Below, one piece after another: positions 35,748 to 43,239 of a stretch of DNA of 64,000 nt (the first letter of the stretch is position 1; every line of letters begins with the position of its first letter). Below the pieces are notes generated by a model. The model was given only the letters and a program-made list of their open reading frames with translations. It did no database searches and was not told where the DNA came from. Position numbers and translations under genes: made by a program. Source of the DNA: Candidatus Binatia bacterium (lineage in GTDB: Bacteria; Desulfobacterota; Binatia; Bin18); assembly GCA_951812575.1 (NCBI GenBank), contig OX638322.1, positions 2,913,925 through 2,977,924 of the forward strand, given 5' to 3'.

Positions 35748-36431
35748 TCACTCTGACAGCATACGTGCCTGCCCACCGCAAAACCGTTTGATGAGGGCGA
35801 GGAGTTCGTTCGTCACTTCGTGCAGATAAGCCTCTTCCGTCCGGGCATTGCCCTGCACGATGAAAAAACCGTCGGTCGTATCGAGGCTGATTTTCGTTTT
35901 CTCGCACTGGCGTACCTCCAAGCGACACAGCACGTTGTGCCCGTCATCGATATAGGCGTATTCGCCGGGGCTGACGACTTTGGGCTTGTCCGAGCCCATC
36001 GGCCAAAAGGTCTCGCTGCCGTCCGTGAGACGAAGTTGCACATTGCCGTTGATCGCGCTGAGGTCGTGCGCCCCCAAAGAGAGACGGGTTTTCACTGATA
36101 CGAGGTTATAGATATCAACCAGCAGATTGACCTGCGGCAGCCCGCCTGTTTGTAAGACCAGCTTGAGCAAGCTTTCCGGCGAGGCCACGTTTTTTCGATT
36201 GGAGCGTCCAATCGCATCATGCAGGGCACGAAAACCGCTCAGAATAGAGTCGGTCTGTATAGCCTCAGACGAGAGGCCTGCGGTCACCTGGGCCAGCGTG
36301 TGCGCCTTGAGTTTTTCAAACTCAGGGTTCGTCTGTTGATTACGGACCCCCTCAAGCACAAAGCAGACGGCTTTGAGGCCAAGCGATTGTGCGGCGTCTG
36401 TGATATGGAACCGGAACTGGTCGGATTGCAT
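35748..36431 (-). CDS. B3/B4 (tRNA-editing-like) domain protein
   Basis: A 227-residue standalone B3/B4 domain as found in the editing module of phenylalanyl-tRNA synthetase beta. Hallmarks: VDIYNLVSVKTRLSLGAHDL, SPGEYAYIDDGHNVLCRLEVRQ, FIVQGN. Standalone members may deacylate mischarged tRNA or modified amino acids. It overlaps nothing and lies 11 bases downstream of the AbrB-like gene. Confidence 0.85.
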   Translation of the reverse strand: MQSDQFRFHITDAAQSLGLKAVCFVLEGVRNQQTNPEFEKLKAHTLAQVTAGLSSEAIQTDSILSGFRALHDAIGRSNRKNVASPESLLKLVLQTGGLPQVNLLVDIYNLVSVKTRLSLGAHDLSAINGNVQLRLTDGSETFWPMGSDKPKVVSPGEYAYIDDGHNVLCRLEVRQCEKTKISLDTTDGFFIVQGNARTEEAYLHEVTNELLALIKRFCGGQARMLSE

Positions 36432-36442
36432 ATGTTTTCGAC

Positions 36443-36661
36443 TTAGCTACGCTCAATAACTCCATCTGCAATGGTCTGCTCTGCTGCTCGTCGTAACTGC
36501 CTCGCACTTTTTACTACCCTCCGTGACCTCAGGTCACCTGCCGTGCGTTCTACAATACTGCTCGCCGGAGCAAGACGAACCTGGGAGTCTTCGACGATAA
36601 AGGCGACCTTCGCTCGTGGGGCTATCCCCAAGAGTCTTCGGACTTCGACCGGAAGAGTCAT
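36443..36661 (-). CDS. AbrB-like antitoxin lacking the first strand
   Basis: From ATG 36661 the protein is 72 residues: MTLPVEVRRLLGIAPRAKVAFIVEDSQVRLAP, then SIVERTAGDLRS. This is an AbrB/MazE swapped-hairpin sequence, but the usual opening strand (xxTVSSKGQI) before LPVEVRRLLG is missing. In-frame sequence upstream (to 36877) does not resemble it. It may be N-terminally truncated and non-functional for DNA binding. It sits 25 bases after the TumE-like gene, possibly captured from another module. Confidence 0.5.
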   Translation of the reverse strand: MTLPVEVRRLLGIAPRAKVAFIVEDSQVRLAPASSIVERTAGDLRSRRVVKSARQLRRAAEQTIADGVIERS

Positions 36662-36686
36662 GTAGCTATACTCAAATTCCTCTCTA

Positions 36687-37127
36687 TCAAGACGATCGTG
36701 CTGAGAATAATCGTACAGTCTCGGTAATGAAGTCCTCAAGGTGGCCGCTGAAGGAACGAATTCGCCCCTGCTCATCGTGTATATGGTGGGGAGGGTACGA
36801 TAAGAGTTGGCTGCGGTAATCCCGCTGGTGATAGGGGAGATTGTCCGCTCTGAATATATTCTTCTCGTTATTATCAATAATATTGTAACTATACCTGCTC
36901 ACGATGAGCCCTTGTTGCCCAAAGGCATATTCTTCCCTGAGGGAAAGTGTCCCGGTCTCTGCGACTGGGACCCTAATATGGAGCGCTCCGGAAATCAGGG
37001 CATCCTCAACCGAAGTTGGGAATTCGACATGAAAACGCTCAGGAAGAGAGAAGGCATCAGTCAGGAGAGTATAGAGCGTCCAGCAGTGGTTGAGTAGTTG
37101 TACTTGGTAGCGGCCCTCAATGGGCAT
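36687..37127 (-). CDS. TumE/DUF6516-like toxin candidate
   Basis: A 146-residue protein from ATG 37127 (MPIEGRYQVQLL). The C-terminal part has FRADNLPYHQRDYRSQLLSYPPHHIHDE followed by SFSGHLEDFI, matching the FRYDNAPHH...PHHKH pattern of DUF6516 (TumE) proteins, proposed toxins of TumE/TumA pairs. Its start overlaps the upstream 96-residue gene by 11 bases. I infer a toxin role from motif and coupling; it has not been tested. Confidence 0.6.
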   Translation of the reverse strand: MPIEGRYQVQLLNHCWTLYTLLTDAFSLPERFHVEFPTSVEDALISGALHIRVPVAETGTLSLREEYAFGQQGLIVSRYSYNIIDNNEKNIFRADNLPYHQRDYRSQLLSYPPHHIHDEQGRIRSFSGHLEDFITETVRLFSARSS

Positions 37128-37407
37128 AGTCTGCGAGTTCTTTGAGGGGGAACTTCGTTTGTAGCGTACGGAAATAACTCCGGTAACACATGGCCCACTG
37201 CGTGAAATCGGGATGGTCCTCGGCAGGAGTCCCAACAATGAGAGCCTGAAACACTTCCGAGCGCATCCCGTACTTCTGCTCAAACTGTTGGAGTTCTGTT
37301 AGCAGTTTTGCCAAGACCTGATCCGTTGAAAGAGTACCGTGGTGCACCCTTTCCAGGAAGTCTTTTTTCGTGAGCTGCTTGAGTGTTCTTTGCTCAGCCA
37401 TAGCCAC
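37117..37407 (-). CDS. Partner of the TumE-like protein, possible antitoxin
   Basis: A 96-residue, largely helical protein (TLKQLTKKDFLERVHHGTLS, VLAKLLTELQQFEQKYGMRS, EVFQALIVGTPAEDHPDFTQW). No DNA-binding motif is evident. The 11-base overlap with the TumE-like gene and tandem orientation are what suggest an antitoxin or co-factor role. Confidence 0.6.
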   Translation of the reverse strand: MAMAEQRTLKQLTKKDFLERVHHGTLSTDQVLAKLLTELQQFEQKYGMRSEVFQALIVGTPAEDHPDFTQWAMCYRSYFRTLQTKFPLKELADYAH

Positions 37408-37501
37408 CTCGCTGATGTGGGCAATTTAACTGAAGATCGTCCGCCGTCGCAATACGCGCCGCTTCACTTCAAGTGGTGACAGTTAAGGGCATAGTGACGG
37501 A

Positions 37502-37720
37502 TCAGGGTGTCATGGTCTGTATCTCGGCTGGTACCTTGCTGAGCGTCAATTCGTTGAGCGTTACCTTGTTGCTAGCGTTATCGATATCAATCCCAACCAA
37601 TTTACCTTGGGCATCGTAATCCAGCACAACACCCTCTGATATCTCCTGGCTGTCCACACCCGGTCGCTCGGAGAGGTCAATGTAAAGCGAGTCCGTGTCA
37701 GGATGATAGATCAGCTTCAT
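37502..37720 (-). CDS. DUF2283 protein, likely antitoxin of a small pair
   Basis: A 72-residue protein from ATG 37720 beginning MKLIYHPDTDSLYIDLSERPG and continuing SEGVVLDYDAQGKLVGIDIDNASN, the DUF2283 pattern. Such proteins sit beside DUF4258-like small proteins throughout bacteria. The ATGA overlap with the preceding gene (37717-37720) shows coupling. Confidence 0.85.
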   Translation of the reverse strand: MKLIYHPDTDSLYIDLSERPGVDSQEISEGVVLDYDAQGKLVGIDIDNASNKVTLNELTLSKVPAEIQTMTP

Positions 37721-37956
37721 GGTTTGAACCTCCGATCGGGAAAAGCGTTGTGGATTGTTACCTTGTCCGTAAGTGTAATCACTCGTAATACGCGATTGTT
37801 CAGTTCGGGAACCGCCCCCCAAAAGCGGAACCGATTGTTTTCCTGCGGTTCACTTCGGATCGGGCTTTCGACTATTTGAATACACCATTCTTTTTTCAGA
37901 TACGGGCGTTTCCGCAAGACTTCGTTCTCAAAATAGTCGGTGAATTTATATTTCAT
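37717..37956 (-). CDS. DUF4258-like small protein, possible toxin
   Basis: A 79-residue basic protein: FTDYFENEVLRKRPYLKKEWC, then QENNRFRFWGAVPELNNRVLRVI and a terminal IHNAFPDRRFKP. DUF4258-like proteins share the BrnT/RelE-like small RNase look and usually pair with DUF2283. Function is inferred only. Confidence 0.75.
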   Translation of the reverse strand: MKYKFTDYFENEVLRKRPYLKKEWCIQIVESPIRSEPQENNRFRFWGAVPELNNRVLRVITLTDKVTIHNAFPDRRFKP

Positions 37957-38100
37957 CTAATGGCTGAACTGAGCCACATCTGGCAGCACATAGACTCTGA
38001 TGAGTTATTATCGATCTAAATCTGTCCCTTAATTTAGCGGATGACAGATTCTAGGCTTAGCTTACAGCATGAAGAAGAAATGACTATGAGGTTGACAATA

Positions 38101-39015
38101 TCACTGAATCCCTTGACCTAGTGCTTCATTTCCTGTCTCACTGGAAACAACCCCATTAAATTTGCATGCAAGTGAAAGGAAGTTGTCCAGGTTTTGTAGA
38201 TCCATTCCGTACTCCGAGACGTCACTGGGATGGATCACAACCGTGAGTTTCGGACAGAATGTAGATTCTGCACTTGCGGCAATGAAGGACCGTATTATTT
38301 CTATTGCAATTTCTTCTCTTGTCTGTGGTAGGCGAGTTGGACCGGTACCCAAAATTGGTATTGATAGATTCCCATGACTCCCACGAGTCCTGACAAAATC
38401 CCAGAGCCCTGCCAGAGCTTGACGTAGATTGTCAAGAGAACCTGACGCATTACCATGTTCGTTCAAATCTGAAATTGCTACGAGATAAGCTGAATGATCT
38501 TTCGATGGTGAGACATGGATGGTCTCACCGAATCGGTATCTTTTCGATTTGCCACGACGATCGCCGCTGAGATTTTCCAATGGAGTAATCGTTTCGAGCT
38601 GTCCCGTAACCACGTTATCGAGGGCTCTCCAGTTAGAGTAAAAACGCGATGTGAACTGTCCTTGGAGGCTCTCCGGTGAGATCAAATCAGGAGAAAGCTC
38701 AATATCAAATGTTGTGTTCGTGCTGATAACCCATGCTCCTTTTTGACGGAACAAGTCTTTGATCTTGATTTCAATCTGAATATCGCGATTTTTCAGCGGA
38801 TAACAATAGGATAGGCGAGGCCAGCTACGGTATGCCCCAATAAGAATCCCGAAGGTACAGAATAGCATCCATTGAGTCTTAAGCCAGGATGAGAACTCTG
38901 GTAATTGAGAGAAGTAATCCAAAATTGATACGAGAATCCAAAGTGCACCAAACGCCTCAAGTACGGAAAGAATCAACTTCCAGTTAAAGAAAGATTTCAG
39001 ATACAGCTGTGTCAT
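38101..39015 (-). CDS. thsA: ThsA-like effector with two TM helices and a macro domain (type II Thoeris)
   Basis: A 304-residue protein from ATG 39015 (TTG 39024 is an alternative). Residues about 14-35 and 48-62 are hydrophobic helices, followed by a soluble DUF6430-type macro domain with TNTTFDIE, VAISDLNEHGNASGS and the ligand-loop SIPILGTGPTRLP. This TM-macro architecture is that of ThsA in type II Thoeris, where the TIR partner makes an ADP-ribose-derived signal (reported as His-ADPR) that the macro domain senses, after which the membrane segments cause growth arrest or lysis. It lies 20 bases after the TIR gene on the same strand. The region is visibly AT-rich, suggesting transfer. Confidence 0.83.
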   Translation of the reverse strand: MTQLYLKSFFNWKLILSVLEAFGALWILVSILDYFSQLPEFSSWLKTQWMLFCTFGILIGAYRSWPRLSYCYPLKNRDIQIEIKIKDLFRQKGAWVISTNTTFDIELSPDLISPESLQGQFTSRFYSNWRALDNVVTGQLETITPLENLSGDRRGKSKRYRFGETIHVSPSKDHSAYLVAISDLNEHGNASGSLDNLRQALAGLWDFVRTRGSHGNLSIPILGTGPTRLPQTREEIAIEIIRSFIAASAESTFCPKLTVVIHPSDVSEYGMDLQNLDNFLSLACKFNGVVSSETGNEALGQGIQ

Positions 39016-39035
39016 AGTATACAAAGGGGCCCATC

Positions 39036-39539
39036 TCAGAGTCCAAGCCCCTGATACACGGCCTCTCGGTAATAGAAAGGCCCAGTTTTTCCTTGGTAGC
39101 GAAACCCCAGATGTTGTTGAGTCCAGTCTTCGAGAGCGTGTTCAATAATGTGAGCGTTGAAACTAACATGGACGGCTAATTGGGATTTGAGTAAGGGAGG
39201 GCAACGCGATTCGTCCATGAAGCGCAAGCCGTTCAGGTTAACGACGATAATGGGTAGGTCCCTTGTTACCGCTTGTTCAATCTCCCAACGAACAAACTTG
39301 TAGAGAAATCTGGTACGTTCTCCTGCCAAGAGGATAAAAGATTTTGAATTTCGTAGTCTATCCGCTAACTGTCTTTTTATTGATGATTCCAGGCTCGTGT
39401 CAGATGCTGTATTCAGGTCGTGCGCGTCATAGAAATTGAAAGACGTCATATCACTCTGTTTCCACGCGCGCATCAACCAATAGTAGTGAATATCATTGTC
39501 ACCATCGAAGGAAACGTAAGTTTTGTTTCTATAGGGCAC
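39036..39539 (-). CDS. thsB: ThsB-like TIR-domain signal synthase (Thoeris)
   Basis: A 167-residue TIR-like protein (DUF1863 type) starting at GTG 39539 with GAGGAGATAGGGA ahead. Features: KTYVSFDGDNDIHYY (beta A), FNFYDAHDLN, SKSFILLAGERTRF and FVRWEIEQAV, where E86 or E88 is the expected catalytic glutamate for NAD+ cleavage. In Thoeris, ThsB detects phage infection and makes the cyclic or conjugated ADP-ribose signal that activates ThsA. The C-terminal GLGL follows a helical segment with no added domain. Confidence 0.87.
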   Translation of the reverse strand: MPYRNKTYVSFDGDNDIHYYWLMRAWKQSDMTSFNFYDAHDLNTASDTSLESSIKRQLADRLRNSKSFILLAGERTRFLYKFVRWEIEQAVTRDLPIIVVNLNGLRFMDESRCPPLLKSQLAVHVSFNAHIIEHALEDWTQQHLGFRYQGKTGPFYYREAVYQGLGL

Positions 39540-39579
39540 TCCCTATCTCCTCTCTAAGTCCACCTTGTAGACTTGACAC

Positions 39580-40830
39580 TTATAACATCTCGTAAAAACT
39601 CCCCTCGCCCGGAACGAACAATCGGCTGTAAAACCGCAGGGCGTACGAGTCGGTCATGCCGGCCAGAAAGTCGCAGATGACCCGTTTGCGGGCCGCCTCG
39701 TCGCCGTTGAGGAGTGCGTTTTCATAGTGCTCGCCGTGGTCTTCGGGGAAGAGACCGATGGACTCCTGACCTTGGTCGAGTACGGCAAACAGGCGGCGGA
39801 GGACTTCTTTACCCTTATGGGCGAGGGTAGTCACACGCGGATTGTTGATGACCTTATACGACTCAAATGCCTTGAGTGCCTCAATGCGGACCCGGTTGGG
39901 AAAGTCGGTGTCAATGTGTTCGTGGCGGGCGTGTGATTGGATGCCAACCGAACTGGCAAATTCATGAATGAGATCGCGCGTCAGCATTTTTCTACCCGCC
40001 CGAAAAGACCGCTGTTCAAGCTGTTCGAGTCGGTCGGCAATCTGGGATAGTTCTTGGTGGACCGTGCTTTCAGTGACGGGCTGTCCCCAGGCGGTCAGCT
40101 TTGTATTGACATCACGCACCACCCGCGCCGGCGGAAGACGCCGCAGGTCGGCCGGGGAGAGTAAGCCGGCTTTGAGACTGTCCTCCAAGTCGTGCACGGA
40201 ATAGGCGATGTCATCCGCCACATCCATGATTTGGCACTCAAGGCTGCGCTGCTGCCCGCTGCCGGTCTGGCGGACAATGACCTCGACGAAGGCGTGGTCT
40301 GCGGCGTAAAAGCCTTTGACCAAGCCTTGTGGCGCGTTGGCTATCGCGCTTGCGTCGATGCAGGTTTTGTATTTGAGCATGCCGTCCAGGGTTTGGTAGG
40401 TCAGATTCAGGCCGGCATAGTCGGCATGCTTGTGTTCAAGACGGGTCACAATGCGCAGGGTCTGCGCGTTGCCCTCAAAGCCGCCATGCGCCCGCATGAG
40501 TTGATGCAGCGTCCGCTCGCCGTTATGGCCAAAGGGCGGATGGCCCAAGTCGTGGGCCAGGCAGACCGCCTCGACCAAGTCCGGGTCGGCTCCCAGCGTC
40601 AGGGCAACGCCCTTGGCAATTTGAGCGACTTCGAGAGAGTGGGTGAGGCGGGTCCGAAAAAAATCTCCCTCGTAGATGCCGAAGACCTGGGTCTTGCCCT
40701 GCAAACGCCGAAACGCCGCCGAGTGGATAATCCGGGCGCGGTCATGCTCAAACTCCGACCGCCGGTCCGTTGCGGTTCGTGCCGGCTCCGGCGTATGGCG
40801 GACCGCGTCTGAAGCGCGCGCTGGCGTCAC
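39580..40830 (-). CDS. dgt: Deoxyguanosinetriphosphate triphosphohydrolase-like HD protein
   Basis: A 416-residue HD-domain enzyme cleaving dNTP to deoxynucleoside and triphosphate. It shows RRLQGKTQVF, RTRLTHSLEVAQIAKG, AHDLGHPPFGHNGE and DVADDIAYSVHDLED, the metal and substrate motifs of the family. Start GTG 40830 overlaps the stop of the upstream HicB-like gene by 3-4 bases. dGTPases keep dNTP pools in balance, and some restrict phage; proximity to Thoeris may be incidental. Confidence 0.92.
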   Translation of the reverse strand: MTPARASDAVRHTPEPARTATDRRSEFEHDRARIIHSAAFRRLQGKTQVFGIYEGDFFRTRLTHSLEVAQIAKGVALTLGADPDLVEAVCLAHDLGHPPFGHNGERTLHQLMRAHGGFEGNAQTLRIVTRLEHKHADYAGLNLTYQTLDGMLKYKTCIDASAIANAPQGLVKGFYAADHAFVEVIVRQTGSGQQRSLECQIMDVADDIAYSVHDLEDSLKAGLLSPADLRRLPPARVVRDVNTKLTAWGQPVTESTVHQELSQIADRLEQLEQRSFRAGRKMLTRDLIHEFASSVGIQSHARHEHIDTDFPNRVRIEALKAFESYKVINNPRVTTLAHKGKEVLRRLFAVLDQGQESIGLFPEDHGEHYENALLNGDEAARKRVICDFLAGMTDSYALRFYSRLFVPGEGSFYEML

Positions 40831-41117
40831 GGTGTCCTCACGCCCCGTTTGTCTGGTACGCAGTCTTCGCCCTTGTGTGCCAGGCTATCGGCATGAACCT
40901 TCTCCTGCGTTGTGTCAGTGAGGACCATATCCTCGGTAGAGGGAAGACCGAGCGGGGTTTTTTTATAGGCATCGACAGACTCATGAAAAGCACGCTCAAG
41001 TTCGTCAACCGTTGTTCCATGAAAACCGACGATATCCTTTATGCCGGCCAGATGGCCGACAAATATGCGGTCGTCCTCGTCGAATTCGATACGAGCGGTA
41101 TAACCCCGATATTGCAT
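40827..41117 (-). CDS. HicB-like domain protein with an altered C-terminus
   Basis: A 96-residue protein from ATG 41117: MQYRGYTARIEFDEDDRIFVGHLAG, IKDIVGFHGTTVDELERAFHESVDAY, the HicB partial RNase H-like fold. Normal HicB proteins then have a ribbon-helix-helix part; here the last 40 residues (from KKTPLGLPSTED) show none. A run of seven A in the codons for the KK pair is a possible slip site, but the other frames also give no clear RHH. It overlaps dgt. Confidence 0.65.
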   Translation of the reverse strand: MQYRGYTARIEFDEDDRIFVGHLAGIKDIVGFHGTTVDELERAFHESVDAYKKTPLGLPSTEDMVLTDTTQEKVHADSLAHKGEDCVPDKRGVRTP

Positions 41118-41283
41118 TGTGTGCATAGCCCGATGCCTTCACGTTCCGTGTGCGTTACTCCAAGGCTGGAAACAGCGCCTCCATCCTACACTATTCAATA
41201 GGACCGTTCACGGGGTACGGCTGTGGCAAATCCGGCCGACCTGTGCTCTAATTCCGGCTTCAATTCGGTTCCGGGAGGTCGGT

Positions 41284-42453
41284 ATGGAAACGGAAGCCCT
41301 GAAAGATAAGACAGCCATCGTTGGCATCGGTCACACCGAATACTCAAAAGATTCGGGCCGCAGCGAAATGAGCCTGGCGGTCGAAGCCATCCGCAACGCG
41401 ATTGCCGACGCCGGACTCAAGCCGAGCGATATAGACGGTATCGCCAAGTTCTCCATGGATAATAACGACCCGGTCGATATCGCGGCAAACCTGGGTATCC
41501 CGGAACTGCGTTTCTACGCGGAAGCGCCCTACGGCGGCGGAGGCGGGCCGGTCGGCTCGATTCTGCTCGGAGCCATGGCCGTGGCCACCGGCATGGCCAA
41601 TTGCGTGATCGCCTTCCGGGCCATGAACGAACGCTCGGGCCGTGGGACGCCGCGCTTCGGACGCGCCGCTGTCCGCAGGGGGGCGTCCGGTGTGGGTGCC
41701 TACCTCGAACCCTACGGTCTCTTCAGTCCAGCCCAGATGGTCGCTCTGGCCGCACGCCGGCATATGCATTTATACGGGACCAAGAGCGCGGACTTTGGCG
41801 CCATCTCAGTTGCCTGTCGGACGCATGCCCAGACCAACCCCAACGCGGTCATGCGGGGTCGGCCGATCACCATTGAAGACCATCAGAGCTCGCGTATTAT
41901 CGCCGACCCCCTCCATCTGCTGGACTGCTGTCTGGAAACCGACGGCGGGGCCGCGGTGGTGATTACCTCGGCTGACCGGGCAAAAAACGGTCCGCACAAA
42001 CCGACCTATATTATGGGTGGGGCCTTTGGCGCGGGAGAGTGGAACGCCCAGCGTGTGGTGAAAAACGTTGAGAAAGCCGAAACGGAATCCACCGTGACCG
42101 GCAAAGCCCTGTTTGCCCGGGCCGGAATAGCGCACAGCGACGTGGATGTGTGTTTCGTGTATGACCATTTTACCCCGCTGGTCCTCATGGCGATTGAGGA
42201 ACTGGGCTTCTGCCAACGCGGCGAGGGGGGAGACTTTGTGTCTGACGGCAAGCTGTTATGGCCGCATGGCTCGCTGCCGCTCAACACCAGTGGCGGCAAC
42301 CTGTCCGAAGGCTATATTCACGGCATGGAAAATGTTGTTGAAGCCGTGCGTCAACTGCGCGGACAGGCCATTAACCAGGTCCCGGACGCCGAGGTGGCCT
42401 TTGTCTCTTCAGGCAACGGGGTGCCCACGACCGCGATGCTGCTCCATCGCTAG
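41284..42453 (+). CDS. Thiolase-fold lipid-transfer-type protein
   Basis: A 389-residue thiolase-superfamily protein of the SCP-X/lipid-transfer-like group. ATG 41284 follows GGGAGGTCGGT. Features: AIVGIGHTEYSKDSGRSEMSL at the start, NTSGGNLSEGYIHGMENVVEA near the end with the conserved His. At the position of the thiolase nucleophilic Cys there is glycine/valine (YGGGGGPVGS), so it is unlikely to be a classical thiolase; such homologues pair with DUF35 or MaoC proteins in steroid side-chain or acyl-CoA aldol cleavage. A MaoC gene lies downstream at 42781. Confidence 0.88.
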   Translation: METEALKDKTAIVGIGHTEYSKDSGRSEMSLAVEAIRNAIADAGLKPSDIDGIAKFSMDNNDPVDIAANLGIPELRFYAEAPYGGGGGPVGSILLGAMAVATGMANCVIAFRAMNERSGRGTPRFGRAAVRRGASGVGAYLEPYGLFSPAQMVALAARRHMHLYGTKSADFGAISVACRTHAQTNPNAVMRGRPITIEDHQSSRIIADPLHLLDCCLETDGGAAVVITSADRAKNGPHKPTYIMGGAFGAGEWNAQRVVKNVEKAETESTVTGKALFARAGIAHSDVDVCFVYDHFTPLVLMAIEELGFCQRGEGGDFVSDGKLLWPHGSLPLNTSGGNLSEGYIHGMENVVEAVRQLRGQAINQVPDAEVAFVSSGNGVPTTAMLLHR

Positions 42454-42473
42454 CCTGCGATAGCGCAGTCTTT

Positions 42474-42677
42474 CTATGTCTCTGTCGCCCTGGCAAGAGT
42501 CGATTGATAGCCGGGGCACTCGCGGACTGGCAGACGTGGATACTTGGCATAACGAGCGTCCGTTTCAGACCGTCCGCAATAATAGAAGCGGGAGCCCTTG
42601 CCACTCACAATCTCGCGGGTGTGCTGGCAGGAGGCGCACAAGCCGGTCTCTGGGGGTGGGGGTGCGTCTTGGGTCAT
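42474..42677 (-). CDS. Small four-cysteine zinc-ribbon-like protein
   Basis: A 67-residue protein from ATG 42677: LCASCQHTREI, FYYCGRSETD, YPRLPVRECPGY. The Cys at 14, 17, 34 and 49 form a likely zinc site. I recognise this as a recurrent hypothetical protein family in environmental bacteria. It opposes its neighbours and shows no operon partner. Confidence 0.65.
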   Translation of the reverse strand: MTQDAPPPPETGLCASCQHTREIVSGKGSRFYYCGRSETDARYAKYPRLPVRECPGYQSTLARATET

Positions 42678-42780
42678 TGTGGAGAGCCTACAGGCCGCTC
42701 TTCCCCTTGACAACACGACACTCAAGACAATAGGGAAAGAACACGATTTCGCACCCGTTTCGTACAGAAAGGAGTCATAT

Positions 42781-43239
42781 ATGACGACCCGAAAAGTAGA
42801 CTATAACGACGTCAAATCCCTGGTTGGTCAGGAACTCGGCGTCTCGGATTGGCATCTCGTCACCCAGGAAGAAATCAACGCCTTTGCCGAGTGTACCCAT
42901 GATCACCAGTGGATTCATCTTGACGTCGAGCGTGCCAAAAAAGAGTCGCCCTTTGGCGGTCCTGTTGCCCACGGGTATTATACCCTCTCGTTAGCCCCCT
43001 ATTTCATGGATCAGATCTGGGCGGTGCAGGGCATTAAAATGGGCGTGAACTACGGGCTGAATAAACTCCGCTTTCCGTCGCCTGTCCCGGTCGGCAAAAA
43101 GGTACGGGCGCGGGCCGCGTTGAACAATGTGGAAGATGTGACCGGCGGCCTGCAAGTCACGGTCGGTCTGACCTTTGAGGTGGAAGAGAGCAGTAAGCCG
43201 GCGTGTGTGGCCGAGGGCGTGTACCGCTTCTACGCTTAG
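42781..43239 (+). CDS. MaoC-family dehydratase (R-hydratase type)
   Basis: A 152-residue hotdog-fold protein. HDHQWIHLD with FGGPVAHGYYTLS is the hydratase 2 motif with Asp and His for adding water to enoyl-CoA. AAAGGAGTCATAT precedes ATG 42781. With the thiolase-like gene upstream it suggests acyl-CoA or steroid degradation. Confidence 0.9.
   Translation: MTTRKVDYNDVKSLVGQELGVSDWHLVTQEEINAFAECTHDHQWIHLDVERAKKESPFGGPVAHGYYTLSLAPYFMDQIWAVQGIKMGVNYGLNKLRFPSPVPVGKKVRARAALNNVEDVTGGLQVTVGLTFEVEESSKPACVAEGVYRFYA

Noticed and set aside
39580..40830. dGTPase as a third gene of the Thoeris-like module
   Set aside because: It has a full housekeeping dgt pattern, higher GC than the TIR/macro pair, and is coupled to the HicB-like gene upstream, so the simplest reading is a neighbour, not a component.
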